From NCBI GenBank assembly GCA_035380045.1, contig DAOSWM010000007.1, forward strand, positions 1 through 64,000: DNA of 64,000 nt. The letters are read 5' to 3'. The stretch comes from DAOSWM01 sp035380045 (GTDB lineage Bacteria > Bacteroidota > Bacteroidia > Bacteroidales > Tenuifilaceae). Each line of letters starts with the position of its first letter. The first letter of the stretch is position 1. This document shows, piece after piece, positions 1 to 8,193 of this stretch. The notes below the pieces were generated by a model. It was not told the origin of the DNA, made no database searches, and worked only from the letters and a program-made list of their open reading frames with translations. A program made the translations under genes and the position numbers.

Positions 1-1
1 G

Positions 2-199
2 GAAAATACTCCGGCATCAGAGTGCGGCTTACAGGTTAACGATGAAATATTAAAAATAAATGCGAGGAATACACGAAACATGTCTATGAATGATATTGTA
101 TGCCTCCTGAAAAAGAGGGAAGGGAAAAAAATTCGCATTACAGTTCTTCGCAATGGCGAAATCATTAAACTAAAGTTTAGGTTAAAAAGGTTAGTTTAA
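2..199 (+). CDS. PDZ-domain protein, C-terminal fragment (probable aspartyl protease family)
   Basis: An open frame enters from the left edge and ends at a TAA at 197-199, leaving the last 65 residues. The sequence reads as the second half of a PDZ domain: a VNDEILKINARNT segment (the usual carboxylate-loop to strand region), then an amphipathic helix and a strand pair KIRITVLRNGEIIKLKF. This ending is typical of Bacteroidota retropepsin-like aspartyl proteases that carry a C-terminal PDZ domain. The protease part lies outside the window, so only the PDZ call is seen directly and the family is inferred. Confidence 0.7.
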   Translation, partial: ENTPASECGLQVNDEILKINARNTRNMSMNDIVCLLKKREGKKIRITVLRNGEIIKLKFRLKRLV

Positions 200-465
200 C
201 GTGAATTTGATGTAAACATCAGGTACAGCTATAATTATATGAAGCTGAAAAATAAGGTAATAAGGTCGTTTGTTTTCATAAATTTCTTGTTACTAAGGTT
301 TATAATAAGTATTTTTAACCTTATTCGCTCATTTATTTATGAATAAAAATAGTGGTATAGGCTAAAGTACTGTATATAATTTATTTTTCTTTTGTCAAAC
401 TCACATTAATTTAATGCTACTTTCGTAAAATCATTATGCGACAAAACGATCAATACAACTAAAAA

Positions 466-1089
466 ATGAAACTAAAAAATACAGAAAAAAACGAATCGGC
501 AACCCCTTCTTCTTCCATAATTTTACTCGGAGTTTTAAAGGGCTACCTAAACAATCCGATTTGGTTTTTGATACAATCTAAAATAACTTTTAAAAAAATC
601 AGGAGGGGGATTAATCTTGAATTTTCTGAAGAATTTATAAATACTTCAGGATTTATGGCCTGGCTCTACATCCGGTTGAGAGAGAAAATTGGACAGGAAA
701 AAGCGTTTGAAATTATGCGTGCTGGAATCCTTACCACAGGCTTGGCTATTCAGCAGGCAAACTTTAGGAATGTTGAGAAAAAGAGAACGTTCGAAAACCT
801 CAGAAAATTTCAGCAAAAGCTGAACAAGGAGGGAATCACAAAGCAAAATAAAATGGAGATTCTAGAGGAATCAGACAAAAAGTATGAGTTTAAAGTCACC
901 AGCTGTGCTTTCTTCGAACTTTTCAGTCACCTAAATGTTCCTGAGCTTACCTCAATTATGTGTTCGGTTGACAATGCGATATTCAATTCGTACCTTCCTG
1001 AAAAAATTGTTTTCCACAGAAACGGAATAAATCACACTATCGCTGCCGGGCACAAGTACTGCGAATTTGTGATTGAGAATATGGAGTAA
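466..1089 (+). CDS. L-2-amino-thiazoline-4-carboxylic acid hydrolase-like protein
   Basis: A 207-residue soluble protein with no signal peptide. The C-terminal half has the layout of the ATC hydrolase family: a segment VTSCAFFELF, then LTSIMCSVDNAIF, and near the end a glycine-histidine-lysine turn followed by a cysteine-containing strand, KYCEFVIE, where the family usually has a Cys-Cys-x-Phe strand. Characterised family members open the thiazoline ring of ATC on the way to cysteine, but many homologues have unknown substrates. It sits 20 bases upstream of a GT1 glycosyltransferase on the same strand, which suggests a two-gene unit and possibly a lipid or secondary-metabolite role, not cysteine salvage. 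Family assignment is fairly good; substrate unknown. Confidence 0.6.
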   Translation: MKLKNTEKNESATPSSSIILLGVLKGYLNNPIWFLIQSKITFKKIRRGINLEFSEEFINTSGFMAWLYIRLREKIGQEKAFEIMRAGILTTGLAIQQANFRNVEKKRTFENLRKFQQKLNKEGITKQNKMEILEESDKKYEFKVTSCAFFELFSHLNVPELTSIMCSVDNAIFNSYLPEKIVFHRNGINHTIAAGHKYCEFVIENME

Positions 1090-1109
1090 AAAGAATAGGA
1101 ACTGATTCC

Positions 1110-2357
1110 ATGAGAATTCTCCTAGTATCGGTTGGAACCCGTGGCGACATGGAGCCCTTTGTCGCAATAGGAGAAATCTTGATGGCAAAAGGCCATCAGG
1201 TAATTTGTGCTTTCCCCGAGCAGTTCAGGACGATTGTGTTAGAATCAGGGTTAGAGTTTGCCTCACTAGGAACAAACTTTATTAATATTCTGGAGAGTAA
1301 CGATGGTAAAGCCGCCATGGGTGCTGCTACCGGATTAAAAAAAATTGTTGGCACAATAAGGTTAACCTTAAAACAGAACGATGCCAACAAGGAGCTGCTT
1401 TTCAAACAGAAAGAAATAGTTGAGAGCGTTCAACCCGATAGGGTTTTACATAACAGCAAAGCAATTTTCCCTTTCATGTGGGGATTAAAAAACAGAGGGA
1501 AAACTATTCTAGTCAGCGCGTTACCCTACTTACACTACACCAAAGGGCATAGTCATATCGCATTCCACAGCAATTTTGGCAGGTTCTTCAATAAGTTCAC
1601 ATTTTCGCTGGCGCATTTCGGAATGTTCGTTACAGTAAAAATCTGCTTAAAATGGCTAAACACCAACCAGAAAATCTATCGTAAGGATCTTCTGGAGATG
1701 CTCAGGTTTGGCAAATCAATTTACACAGTTTCACCATCTCTTTTTGCAAGGCCCAATTACTGGAGCGAGAACCTGAAGGTTTTAGGATATCATAAAAGTA
1801 ATCGCGTAACCAGTTGGAAACCCGATAATGAACTAATAAGGTTCATTGAGAAGCATAAAAAAATTCTGTTTGTAACGTTCGGGAGCATGACTAATCCGGA
1901 CCCGGAAGGGAAAACTCGAATTCTTATCGATATTTTGGAGCGAAATAAAATACCGGCAATTATTAATACCGCAGGAGGCGGACTGGCAAAACCAAAAAGT
2001 TTAAAGTCAGATCATATTCAATTTGTTTCACAGATTCCATACGAATGGATTTTCCCAAAAATTTACGCAGTAATTCATCACGGTGGTTCAGGAACAACGC
2101 ATCAGGCGCTCGGGTATGGTTGCGCAACAATGATAATTCCTCACATTATCGACCAGTTTATTTGGAACAGGATTGTAACCCAAAAGGGTGCCGGTCCCAA
2201 AGGGGTTAGGATCGGAAAAATCAGCGTGAAAAACCTTGAGCCCAAAATCATCGATTTAATGAACAACGAATTATACAAAAGCAATGCCGAAGAAATCGGC
2301 AAGCAGATGATGAATGAGGATTATATGGATGAGTTGTGTCAAATAATTGTAGAGTAA
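1110..2357 (+). CDS. GT1-family (UDP-glucuronosyl/glucosyl-type) glycosyltransferase
   Basis: A 415-residue GT-B fold enzyme. The N-terminus MRILLVSVGTRGDMEPF is the Gly-rich acceptor-domain start seen in sterol and macrolide glucosyltransferases. The donor-binding signature VIHHGGSGTTHQAL lies near residues 320-333, followed by PHIIDQFIWNRIV, which holds the Asp-Gln pair that contacts the sugar of the UDP donor. Length matches the family (about 400-430). No transmembrane segment is evident. It likely transfers a hexose from a nucleotide sugar onto a lipid or other small hydrophobic acceptor. It follows the ATC-hydrolase-like gene by 20 bases, so they are probably co-transcribed. Confidence 0.85.
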   Translation: MRILLVSVGTRGDMEPFVAIGEILMAKGHQVICAFPEQFRTIVLESGLEFASLGTNFINILESNDGKAAMGAATGLKKIVGTIRLTLKQNDANKELLFKQKEIVESVQPDRVLHNSKAIFPFMWGLKNRGKTILVSALPYLHYTKGHSHIAFHSNFGRFFNKFTFSLAHFGMFVTVKICLKWLNTNQKIYRKDLLEMLRFGKSIYTVSPSLFARPNYWSENLKVLGYHKSNRVTSWKPDNELIRFIEKHKKILFVTFGSMTNPDPEGKTRILIDILERNKIPAIINTAGGGLAKPKSLKSDHIQFVSQIPYEWIFPKIYAVIHHGGSGTTHQALGYGCATMIIPHIIDQFIWNRIVTQKGAGPKGVRIGKISVKNLEPKIIDLMNNELYKSNAEEIGKQMMNEDYMDELCQIIVE

Positions 2358-2671
2358 ACTAAACAGTTACTATCCAATTAGATTTTCCAACAGTCATCCC
2401 CAAGGAATGTTCTTCTCTTACAAAAGATAATCCTCTGAGCATTTTTGTCGTAGCACTTTCTATCCATTATTACCTTTGCCATCATTACTATCCGAAACAA
2501 ATATTTGTCACAATAGCATTTCACTATCCGAGGAAGCTACATCTCGTCATGCGATGATTGCTGTTTGTCGACAGCGGGAACAACAAACTATATAAGTAGC
2601 TATAATTGGGGAAACAGAAAAAAGAACATTCGCTGTAATTTTTCTTTTTTACTAACTAAAACTAACAAACT
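2358..2671. other. Intergenic region before the caspase-like gene
   Basis: A 314-base gap between the GT1 gene and the caspase-like lipoprotein gene. It holds one perfect TAnnTTTG box (TACCTTTG, 2471-2478) with a TTTG at 2444-2447, 23 bases apart, slightly wider than the usual 19-21. A short inverted repeat (TGCTGT / ACAGC) lies near 2565. No small gene or clear terminator was seen. Confidence 0.4.
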
Positions 2672-3592
2672 ATGAAAAGAGAGAGATGGATTAAAATGGC
2701 AATTTTCGCTATGGGAATAGGTGCAATTATTAGCAGCTGTTCGAAGGAAGAAGACATGATTGCTGATTTCGAGAATTCGGAATTGAAGACTAGCGAATAT
2801 ACCGTTAGACCCGATTTTGCATCGTTAGACACCAGACCCGCTGCAGTTATCGCTCAGCACCAAATGTATAGGACAAGTCCTGTGGAAGTTATTTCGCTAA
2901 AGAAAAAACCACCAAAACCCCCAGTTGATCCAGATCCAGGCGAAGATCCCACCGATCCTCCTGTTACCGGCAACGGTAAATATGCTTTGGTAATTGGCAT
3001 CTCCGATTACGATGGTACAGCTAACGACCTTACTTACTGCGATGATGATGCCATGGACTGGAAATCTCTTCTCCAATCAGAGGGCTACTCAGTTACTGTA
3101 CTTACTGACCAAAATGCAACCGCAGCCAACATTGAAGCTAAAATTAACGAACTCGCAAGCAACTGTGTTGAGGGTGCCGAGATTGCTTTCTGCTACTCAG
3201 GCCACGGAAGTAGAGGAAACATTATCTCATCAGACCTCTACTACATCAGCGCATCATGGTTCCAAACCAAGTTTGCCAACTCACTAAGCTCAAAAATGAT
3301 GTTCTGCTTCGACGCTTGCCAAATTGGCGAAATGGCAACTGCCCTAAATGCTTCCGGAAGGGTTGTTGCAGTTGCTTCAAGCACCAACACATACTCATAC
3401 GATGGCGATGCATCAATGCAAAATGGTGTTTTCACATACTACCAAATGGTTGGCTTCAACAACCTCAACTACACTTTCCTTGAACCCGATTGCGACTACG
3501 CAATAGTTGAGATGAAAGCTTGGGCAAAGGCTCGTAGACTAAGAGTTGCTCCTTCATACGTTGATTCTTTCTCCGGTGATTTCGATTTATAG
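2672..3592 (+). CDS. Caspase-family (C14-type) lipoprotein
   Basis: A 306-residue protein. The first 23 residues form a lipoprotein signal with lipobox ISSC, so the mature protein is probably lipid-anchored. A proline/aspartate-rich linker (about residues 85-105, KKKPPKPPVDPDPGEDPTD) leads into a caspase-like p20 domain: KYALVIGISDYDG, then a Ser-Gly-His-Gly turn with His178, then CFDACQIG with Cys216, giving the His/Cys catalytic dyad. The substrate is unknown; bacterial homologues (orthocaspases/metacaspases) usually cleave after basic residues. The next genes on the opposite strand are siaC-like, separated by a shared terminator. I see no truncation. Confidence 0.85.
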   Translation: MKRERWIKMAIFAMGIGAIISSCSKEEDMIADFENSELKTSEYTVRPDFASLDTRPAAVIAQHQMYRTSPVEVISLKKKPPKPPVDPDPGEDPTDPPVTGNGKYALVIGISDYDGTANDLTYCDDDAMDWKSLLQSEGYSVTVLTDQNATAANIEAKINELASNCVEGAEIAFCYSGHGSRGNIISSDLYYISASWFQTKFANSLSSKMMFCFDACQIGEMATALNASGRVVAVASSTNTYSYDGDASMQNGVFTYYQMVGFNNLNYTFLEPDCDYAIVEMKAWAKARRLRVAPSYVDSFSGDFDL

Positions 3593-3603
3593 ATTAGAAT
3601 AAT

Positions 3604-3648
3604 AAAAAAAGAAGAGGCTGCCCTTTGGAGACAGCCTCTTCTTTTTTT
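3604..3648. terminator. Bidirectional intrinsic terminator
   Basis: A near-perfect 17-bp stem (arms 3604-3620 and 3632-3648) with AAAAAAAG on one side and CTTTTTTT on the other, so it forms a hairpin with a U-tract on either strand. It sits between the convergent caspase-like and siaC genes. Confidence 0.85.
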
Positions 3649-3656
3649 ATTGAATA

Positions 3657-4037
3657 TTATTCTTCCACTAAATTGAAATCCACCTTTGTGATAAGTGCTT
3701 TGTAATCGCTGCCAGCAAAGAAAATATCCTCGTCATCCTCCTCGTAATACCAGTAGATAGTAACTTTCATCCCTGTTTGAACAGTAATATTCTCAACCCT
3801 TTTCATAACATCAAAAATTCTTTTTGATGAGCTGGTATTAAAATATTCAAGCTTAAAGGTGACCTTGGTTTCATTCTGAGGATTCTGGGAATACTCCTCA
3901 ATCCACTTTATTATCGGCTGAAAAAACTCAATTACATTTTCAGGAATTGAACGACCCTCGAATATGAATTCTCCCTTCTCATTATCAAGAAGCACGTAGG
4001 GTGTTGTGCCCGTTTCCTTTATCTCAAATTTTTGCAT
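3657..4037 (-). CDS. SiaC-family regulatory phosphoprotein (DUF1987)
   Basis: A 126-residue protein of the DUF1987/SiaC family. It shows the family signature order: an N-terminal TPYVLLD strand, GEFIFEGRSIPENV, a helix FFQPIIKWIEEY, then the loop EYFNTSSSKRI and an acidic YYEEDDED stretch. In Pseudomonas, SiaC is phosphorylated on a threonine by the SiaB kinase and dephosphorylated by the PP2C phosphatase SiaA; unphosphorylated SiaC binds and activates the diguanylate cyclase SiaD. I place the phosphorylated residue in the N-T/S-S-S loop by inference. It lies 29 bases downstream of a second SiaC gene on the same strand; the siaB gene is 6.5 kb away. Confidence 0.85.
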   Translation of the reverse strand: MQKFEIKETGTTPYVLLDNEKGEFIFEGRSIPENVIEFFQPIIKWIEEYSQNPQNETKVTFKLEYFNTSSSKRIFDVMKRVENITVQTGMKVTIYWYYEEDDEDIFFAGSDYKALITKVDFNLVEE

Positions 4038-4066
4038 ACTATTCAGTTTTGAAATCTTAGAAGCAG

Positions 4067-4582
4067 CTACTCAAGTTTCTGTTCTTCTAGCACAATGTAC
4101 TCATCTCCGTGGCCATTACGAACAATGGCATCCCAGTACCTCATGGTTATAACTGCTTCGTTCCCTGATTTCTTGCTTCGAATGCGAATTTTTTGCGTTT
4201 TCTGGCGTTCCATCTCTACCGACTCAAACTGAATTGGCATATTTGTTAATGCGTCCAGATCTTGCCCCAACATGTAAATCGACTCGTCGTCTTCCTCATA
4301 GCGCCATATAACATCCACATTATTGCCACGGCCGTGGCAAGCATCGAGGAGTTTCATCATCTCGTTCAAGTACTTGTTGGAGCTGCTGTTTGTATACTCT
4401 AAAAAAATTACTGCTTTTGTGTGCTCTGCTGGCGACTTAATGTATTCTGCAATCCAATCAATAAGGGGTTGCCAAAACGAAAAAACATCCTCAGTAATTG
4501 ATCTTCCTTCAATTTCAAGCAAACCCTCCTCAGTAAAATTTACGTATGGGCAATCAGCTGTTTTATCGATAAGAACTCCCAT
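4067..4582 (-). CDS. SiaC-family regulatory phosphoprotein with C-terminal extension
   Basis: 171 residues, with the SiaC/DUF1987 core in the first 125: CPYVNFTEEGLLEIEGRSI, helix FWQPLIDWIAEY, loop EYTNSSSNKYL and acidic RYEEDDESIY. It is about 45 residues longer than the neighbours; the extra tail (from about residue 125) is basic, KTQKIRIRSKKSG, then aromatic and acidic. The other three SiaC copies in this window lack this tail, so it could be a docking surface for a different partner. It is the first gene of a two-gene minus-strand unit with the 3657-4037 gene. Confidence 0.82.
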   Translation of the reverse strand: MGVLIDKTADCPYVNFTEEGLLEIEGRSITEDVFSFWQPLIDWIAEYIKSPAEHTKAVIFLEYTNSSSNKYLNEMMKLLDACHGRGNNVDVIWRYEEDDESIYMLGQDLDALTNMPIQFESVEMERQKTQKIRIRSKKSGNEAVITMRYWDAIVRNGHGDEYIVLEEQKLE

Positions 4583-4720
4583 AATAACTACTTTTTTTAC
4601 TTTAGTATATGTTCCTCAAAATACTATTATCGGGTCTAAAGGTAATGTTTTGACGTAAAAAAACAAATCATTTAATAAATTATTCATTCCTAAAAACCCA
4701 ATACCAATGTACGTGGTTTT

Positions 4721-6163
4721 TTAACTTTTGTTACCCTTTAGCAAAAACATTAGAATATCGCTGAAGGTAAAAATCCTGAATATAAAGGCAAAAACCACTA
4801 TCGTTCCCAAAGAAAAAACAAAGCCAACATACCAGACACTAAAGACATATGTTGAAAAAATGGCTAGCAAAACACCAACAATAATAAATAATACAAAGGC
4901 TGCTGCCTTTTTTGCTTCGAGCACAATTTTAAATACCCTGAATGTTAACAGAACCTGAAGCAATGCCATGGTAAACTGAGTTATAACACTTGAAAATGCC
5001 GCACCTACTGCATGATATTTAGGTATTAACAACAAATTAAGACCTATGTTCAGTAATACCCCAAAACAGGAAACAACATTTAGATGCCGAAGGTTCCCGT
5101 TTGCAGTGAGCAGCGTACCAAAAATGTAGGTTACTGAAATAAATATGAAGGTAAACATTAGTATTCCTAAAATTGCCGACGATTCGCTGGGATGATGTAC
5201 GTAAAGCAAATCCATAATGGGATTGCGATATATGAAACACGTAACAGCGAACGTAAACGAAGATACAGTTAGCAGGTTAAACGCCAACCCCAGCAGGGGC
5301 CGAACAGATTCATTCTGCTTTATCATTTTTGAGAACATGGGAAGCAGCAAGCTGGCAAAAAGGAATGGAACCATGTTGGCTGCATCGAGCAAACGAAAGG
5401 CCTGAGCATAAATCCCCGACTGAACATCACCATCGGGGAGTAATCGTTCCAGCATTACAGTATCAATTCTGGAGTAAACCGACATTAGAAGCACCAGAAG
5501 CGCGTAAGGATAGCTCTGCTTTAACATAGAGTAAAAAAAGACCCTGTCGAATCGCATGCGGAACGTCGACGATTGGTAGTAAACAATCGAAAATCCAATA
5601 ATGGCAGCTACGGCATACGAAAGTGTTTGTGAGTATACGAACCACTCAATTTTAAATCCCTCCCTTACTGGTCCCCAAATGAGTAGCGCAGTAAAAAGAA
5701 TCATGAGCAGCCTGTCGGTTACCGACAGCAAGCTATCGGTTTTGAACATCTGCAGGGCACTTATGTTACTACGAAAATACAGAATCAAACTCGACAGAAA
5801 CTGGTTAAATGCCAAGAACCCTAAAAGCCAAAGCTGACGGCCACTATATCCAAGTGCCAGTCCAAAACCGAAACAGAGGAGAAAGTAAACTATAGCCATT
5901 AAAAACTTAATGCCCATTAGGTTGGAAAGGTACCGGGGAAGTAGCTGTGCGTGCCGGCTTATTTCACGGTTGTTGTAGTTTGTTAGGCCAAAATCGAGGA
6001 AAATATTCAGCAGGAACGAAAAGTTGAATAGTGCAAAAAACAAACCGTACTCGCTGGCTCCCACCATATTCTGCACGGTTCTGTCAATCCCAAAAATCCA
6101 CACAGGCTTAACTATTAGGTTAAGCGCAAGTAGAAGGATCAGGTTTGTAGCAAACTTTTTTCT
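4721..6163 (-). CDS. Oligosaccharide flippase family protein (Wzx-like)
   Basis: A polytopic membrane protein of about 480 residues with some 12-14 hydrophobic segments and the usual N-terminus of polysaccharide-lipid flippases: KFATNLILLLALNLIVKP followed by a Gly-Ala-Ser-Glu-Tyr-Gly turn and YNNREISRH. It would flip undecaprenyl-linked sugar repeat units across the inner membrane. I chose a GTG at 6163 because homologues begin at this (V/M)RKKFATN segment. An ATG at 6229 would add 22 residues that do not look like part of the fold and would shorten the space to the divergent glycosyltransferase gene. Together with that GT4 gene it suggests an envelope polysaccharide function. Confidence 0.85.
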   Translation of the reverse strand, partial: RKKFATNLILLLALNLIVKPVWIFGIDRTVQNMVGASEYGLFFALFNFSFLLNIFLDFGLTNYNNREISRHAQLLPRYLSNLMGIKFLMAIVYFLLCFGFGLALGYSGRQLWLLGFLAFNQFLSSLILYFRSNISALQMFKTDSLLSVTDRLLMILFTALLIWGPVREGFKIEWFVYSQTLSYAVAAIIGFSIVYYQSSTFRMRFDRVFFYSMLKQSYPYALLVLLMSVYSRIDTVMLERLLPDGDVQSGIYAQAFRLLDAANMVPFLFASLLLPMFSKMIKQNESVRPLLGLAFNLLTVSSFTFAVTCFIYRNPIMDLLYVHHPSESSAILGILMFTFIFISVTYIFGTLLTANGNLRHLNVVSCFGVLLNIGLNLLLIPKYHAVGAAFSSVITQFTMALLQVLLTFRVFKIVLEAKKAAAFVLFIIVGVLLAIFSTYVFSVWYVGFVFSLGTIVVFAFIFRIFTFSDILMFLLKGNKS

Positions 6164-6300
6164 CACCGCACATTTCGTATCAAACTCAAAAGTAACTAAA
6201 AGCTTTTTACCCCCAAAAGCTTTACACAATAATTATAGCAGAGTGTGCGCATTTTAATTCACAAAAAAATGGTATTTTGGCAAACCAAATTAAAATCAGA

Positions 6301-7446
6301 ATGAACATTGCTGTAAATACTCGGTTTTTAATTCATGGGAAGCTGGAGGGCATAGGCTGGTTCACTTTCGAAACGTTGAAGCGAATTACTAGCATGAACC
6401 CACAGCACCATTATTTTTTCCTTTTCGACCGCAAACCACACAGCAGCTTCGTATTCTCTAAAAACATTACTCCCGTTGTACTTCACCCACAGGCGCGTCA
6501 CCCCCTGCTCTGGTACATTTGGTTTGAACTTTCGGTACCAAGGTTTATTAAAAAAAACAACATCGACCTACTGGTTTCTACCGATGGTTATATCCCGCTA
6601 AACCTAAACATTCCCATTGTGAACGTTATTCACGACATTAACTTCGTTCACTACCCCGACACCATTCCTACCCTGAGCCGCTGGTACTACAACCACTTCT
6701 TCCCAAAGTTTGCTCAAAGAGCAACCAGGTTGGTAACTGTAAGCGAGTACTCGAAAAACGACATTGCTAAAAGTTTCAACGTTGATCCCAATAAAATTGA
6801 CGTTGTTTACAATGGCGCAAATGATGCATACTACCCATTAAGTCAGGAGGAAAAAAAGCAAGCAAGAGAAGTGGTTGCCAACGGGAACGAATATTTCGTA
6901 TTTGTTGGAGCACTTAGCCCCAGAAAGAATGTTGCCCGTTTGCTAAAAGCCTTCGATATGTTCTGCACCGCAACCATGCTACCCTACAGGCTTGTAATTG
7001 TGGGTAAAAAGTTGTTTAAAACGAATGATATTACAGAGGTTTACGCTGGAATGAAACATAAGGAGTCGGTTATTTTCACAGGCAGGCTAGAAATTGAAGA
7101 ACTCCGAAGGATTATTGGGGGTGCAACAGCCATGACATTTGTCCCTTTCTTTGAGGGGTTTGGTATTCCAATGCTCGAAGCCATGGGCTGTCACGTACCA
7201 CTCATAGCATCGAATCGTACTGCCATGCCTGAGGTTGGAGGCGATGCAGCATACTACATCGACCCCTTCTCGGTCGAATCAATTGCTAACGCCCTTAAGA
7301 TTATTGCAACCGACAGCAAACTTCGCGAAGCCTTGGTTGCAAAAGCCATTGAGCAAAAGAAAAAGTTTTCCTGGGATTCCACTGCGAAGCTTTTTAACGA
7401 ATCCATTCAAAAAGTCATTTCTGAACAATATGGAAGCTTCACTTAA
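6301..7446 (+). CDS. GT4-family glycosyltransferase
   Basis: A 381-residue GT-B enzyme starting [17 protein letters not shown]. The donor site includes [15 protein letters not shown] (nucleotide-binding Lys/Arg) and the E-x7-E motif in [20 protein letters not shown] near residue 285, which is diagnostic of GT4. It probably adds a hexose from an NDP-sugar to a lipid-linked glycan at the cytoplasmic face of the membrane. It is divergent from the flippase gene and its 3' end overlaps rnhB by 17 bases. The upstream in-frame TTG at 6277 gives a longer reading, but the ATG at 6301 fits homologues better. Confidence 0.88.
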   Translation: MNIAVNTRFLIHGKLEGIGWFTFETLKRITSMNPQHHYFFLFDRKPHSSFVFSKNITPVVLHPQARHPLLWYIWFELSVPRFIKKNNIDLLVSTDGYIPLNLNIPIVNVIHDINFVHYPDTIPTLSRWYYNHFFPKFAQRATRLVTVSEYSKNDIAKSFNVDPNKIDVVYNGANDAYYPLSQEEKKQAREVVANGNEYFVFVGALSPRKNVARLLKAFDMFCTATMLPYRLVIVGKKLFKTNDITEVYAGMKHKESVIFTGRLEIEELRRIIGGATAMTFVPFFEGFGIPMLEAMGCHVPLIASNRTAMPEVGGDAAYYIDPFSVESIANALKIIATDSKLREALVAKAIEQKKKFSWDSTAKLFNESIQKVISEQYGSFT

Positions 7447-8038
7447 GCCATGCCTTAACCCTGGCCTACTGGAAGCTGGTTGCGACGAAGCAGGACGGGG
7501 CTGCCTTGCAGGTCCCGTTTTTGCTGCCGCAGTTATTCTTCCAGAAAAATTTTTCCACCCAAAACTCAACGATTCAAAAAAAATTTCGGAGAAACAAAGA
7601 GAAGAACTGCGAGTAGTTATTGAACGTGAAGCCATTGCCTACTGCGTTCAACAATGCTCCCCGCAAGAAATCGACCAGATTAATATCCTTAACGCTTCAA
7701 TTCTGGCTATGCATAGGGCAATTAGTGGATTAGAGGTTAAACCTGATTTCCTACTTATTGATGGAAACCGATTCAAACCATACCCTGGCACCCCACATAG
7801 GTGCATAGTTAAAGGCGACTCAAAATTTGCTGCAATTGCAGCTGCTTCTATTCTTGCTAAAACATACCGCGACGATTTCATGCTAGAACTTTCTGAAAAG
7901 TACCCACCCTACCTTTGGCATAAAAACAAGGGGTACCCTACCCAAGAACACAGAAAGGCAATAGAAAAACATGGTGTTTCGCCACATCATCGTAATTCAT
8001 TTAAACTAACCGAACGGCAACTTAAACTCAATTTGTAG
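7430..8038 (+). CDS. rnhB: Ribonuclease HII
   Basis: A 202-residue RNase HII, which cuts RNA in RNA-DNA hybrids, including single ribonucleotides left in DNA. The catalytic acid cluster is visible: Asp19 and Glu20 in CDEAGRG, Asp111 in LLIDGN, and a fourth Asp in the YRDDFM segment. The [17 protein letters not shown] helix is the family signature that includes the substrate-recognition basic residues. The start was set to the ATG at 7430, which overlaps the end of the GT4 gene by 17 bases; the long in-frame extension upstream is only the other gene read in a different frame. Confidence 0.93.
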   Translation: MEASLKPCLNPGLLEAGCDEAGRGCLAGPVFAAAVILPEKFFHPKLNDSKKISEKQREELRVVIEREAIAYCVQQCSPQEIDQINILNASILAMHRAISGLEVKPDFLLIDGNRFKPYPGTPHRCIVKGDSKFAAIAAASILAKTYRDDFMLELSEKYPPYLWHKNKGYPTQEHRKAIEKHGVSPHHRNSFKLTERQLKLNL

Positions 8039-8079
8039 AACAAAACCTAGTATTAAACTGTTTAACTACATATTTTTAA

Positions 8080-8087
8080 TAATTTTG
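8080..8087 (+). promoter_or_regulatory. -7 box for the dipeptidyl peptidase gene
   Basis: TAATTTTG matches the Bacteroidota -7 consensus TAnnTTTG exactly, 107 bases before the start codon. The -33 region is poor (ACTG in place of TTTG), so this is a moderate promoter prediction. Confidence 0.45.
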
Positions 8088-8193
8088 TAGGGTGTTAATT
8101 CGCAAATAGTTACAAACGTATTAAACCCATCCCCTTAAACCGAGTCTTATCAATCGTTAAAACCAAAAAAAATAACTGTAAACTAAAATAATT

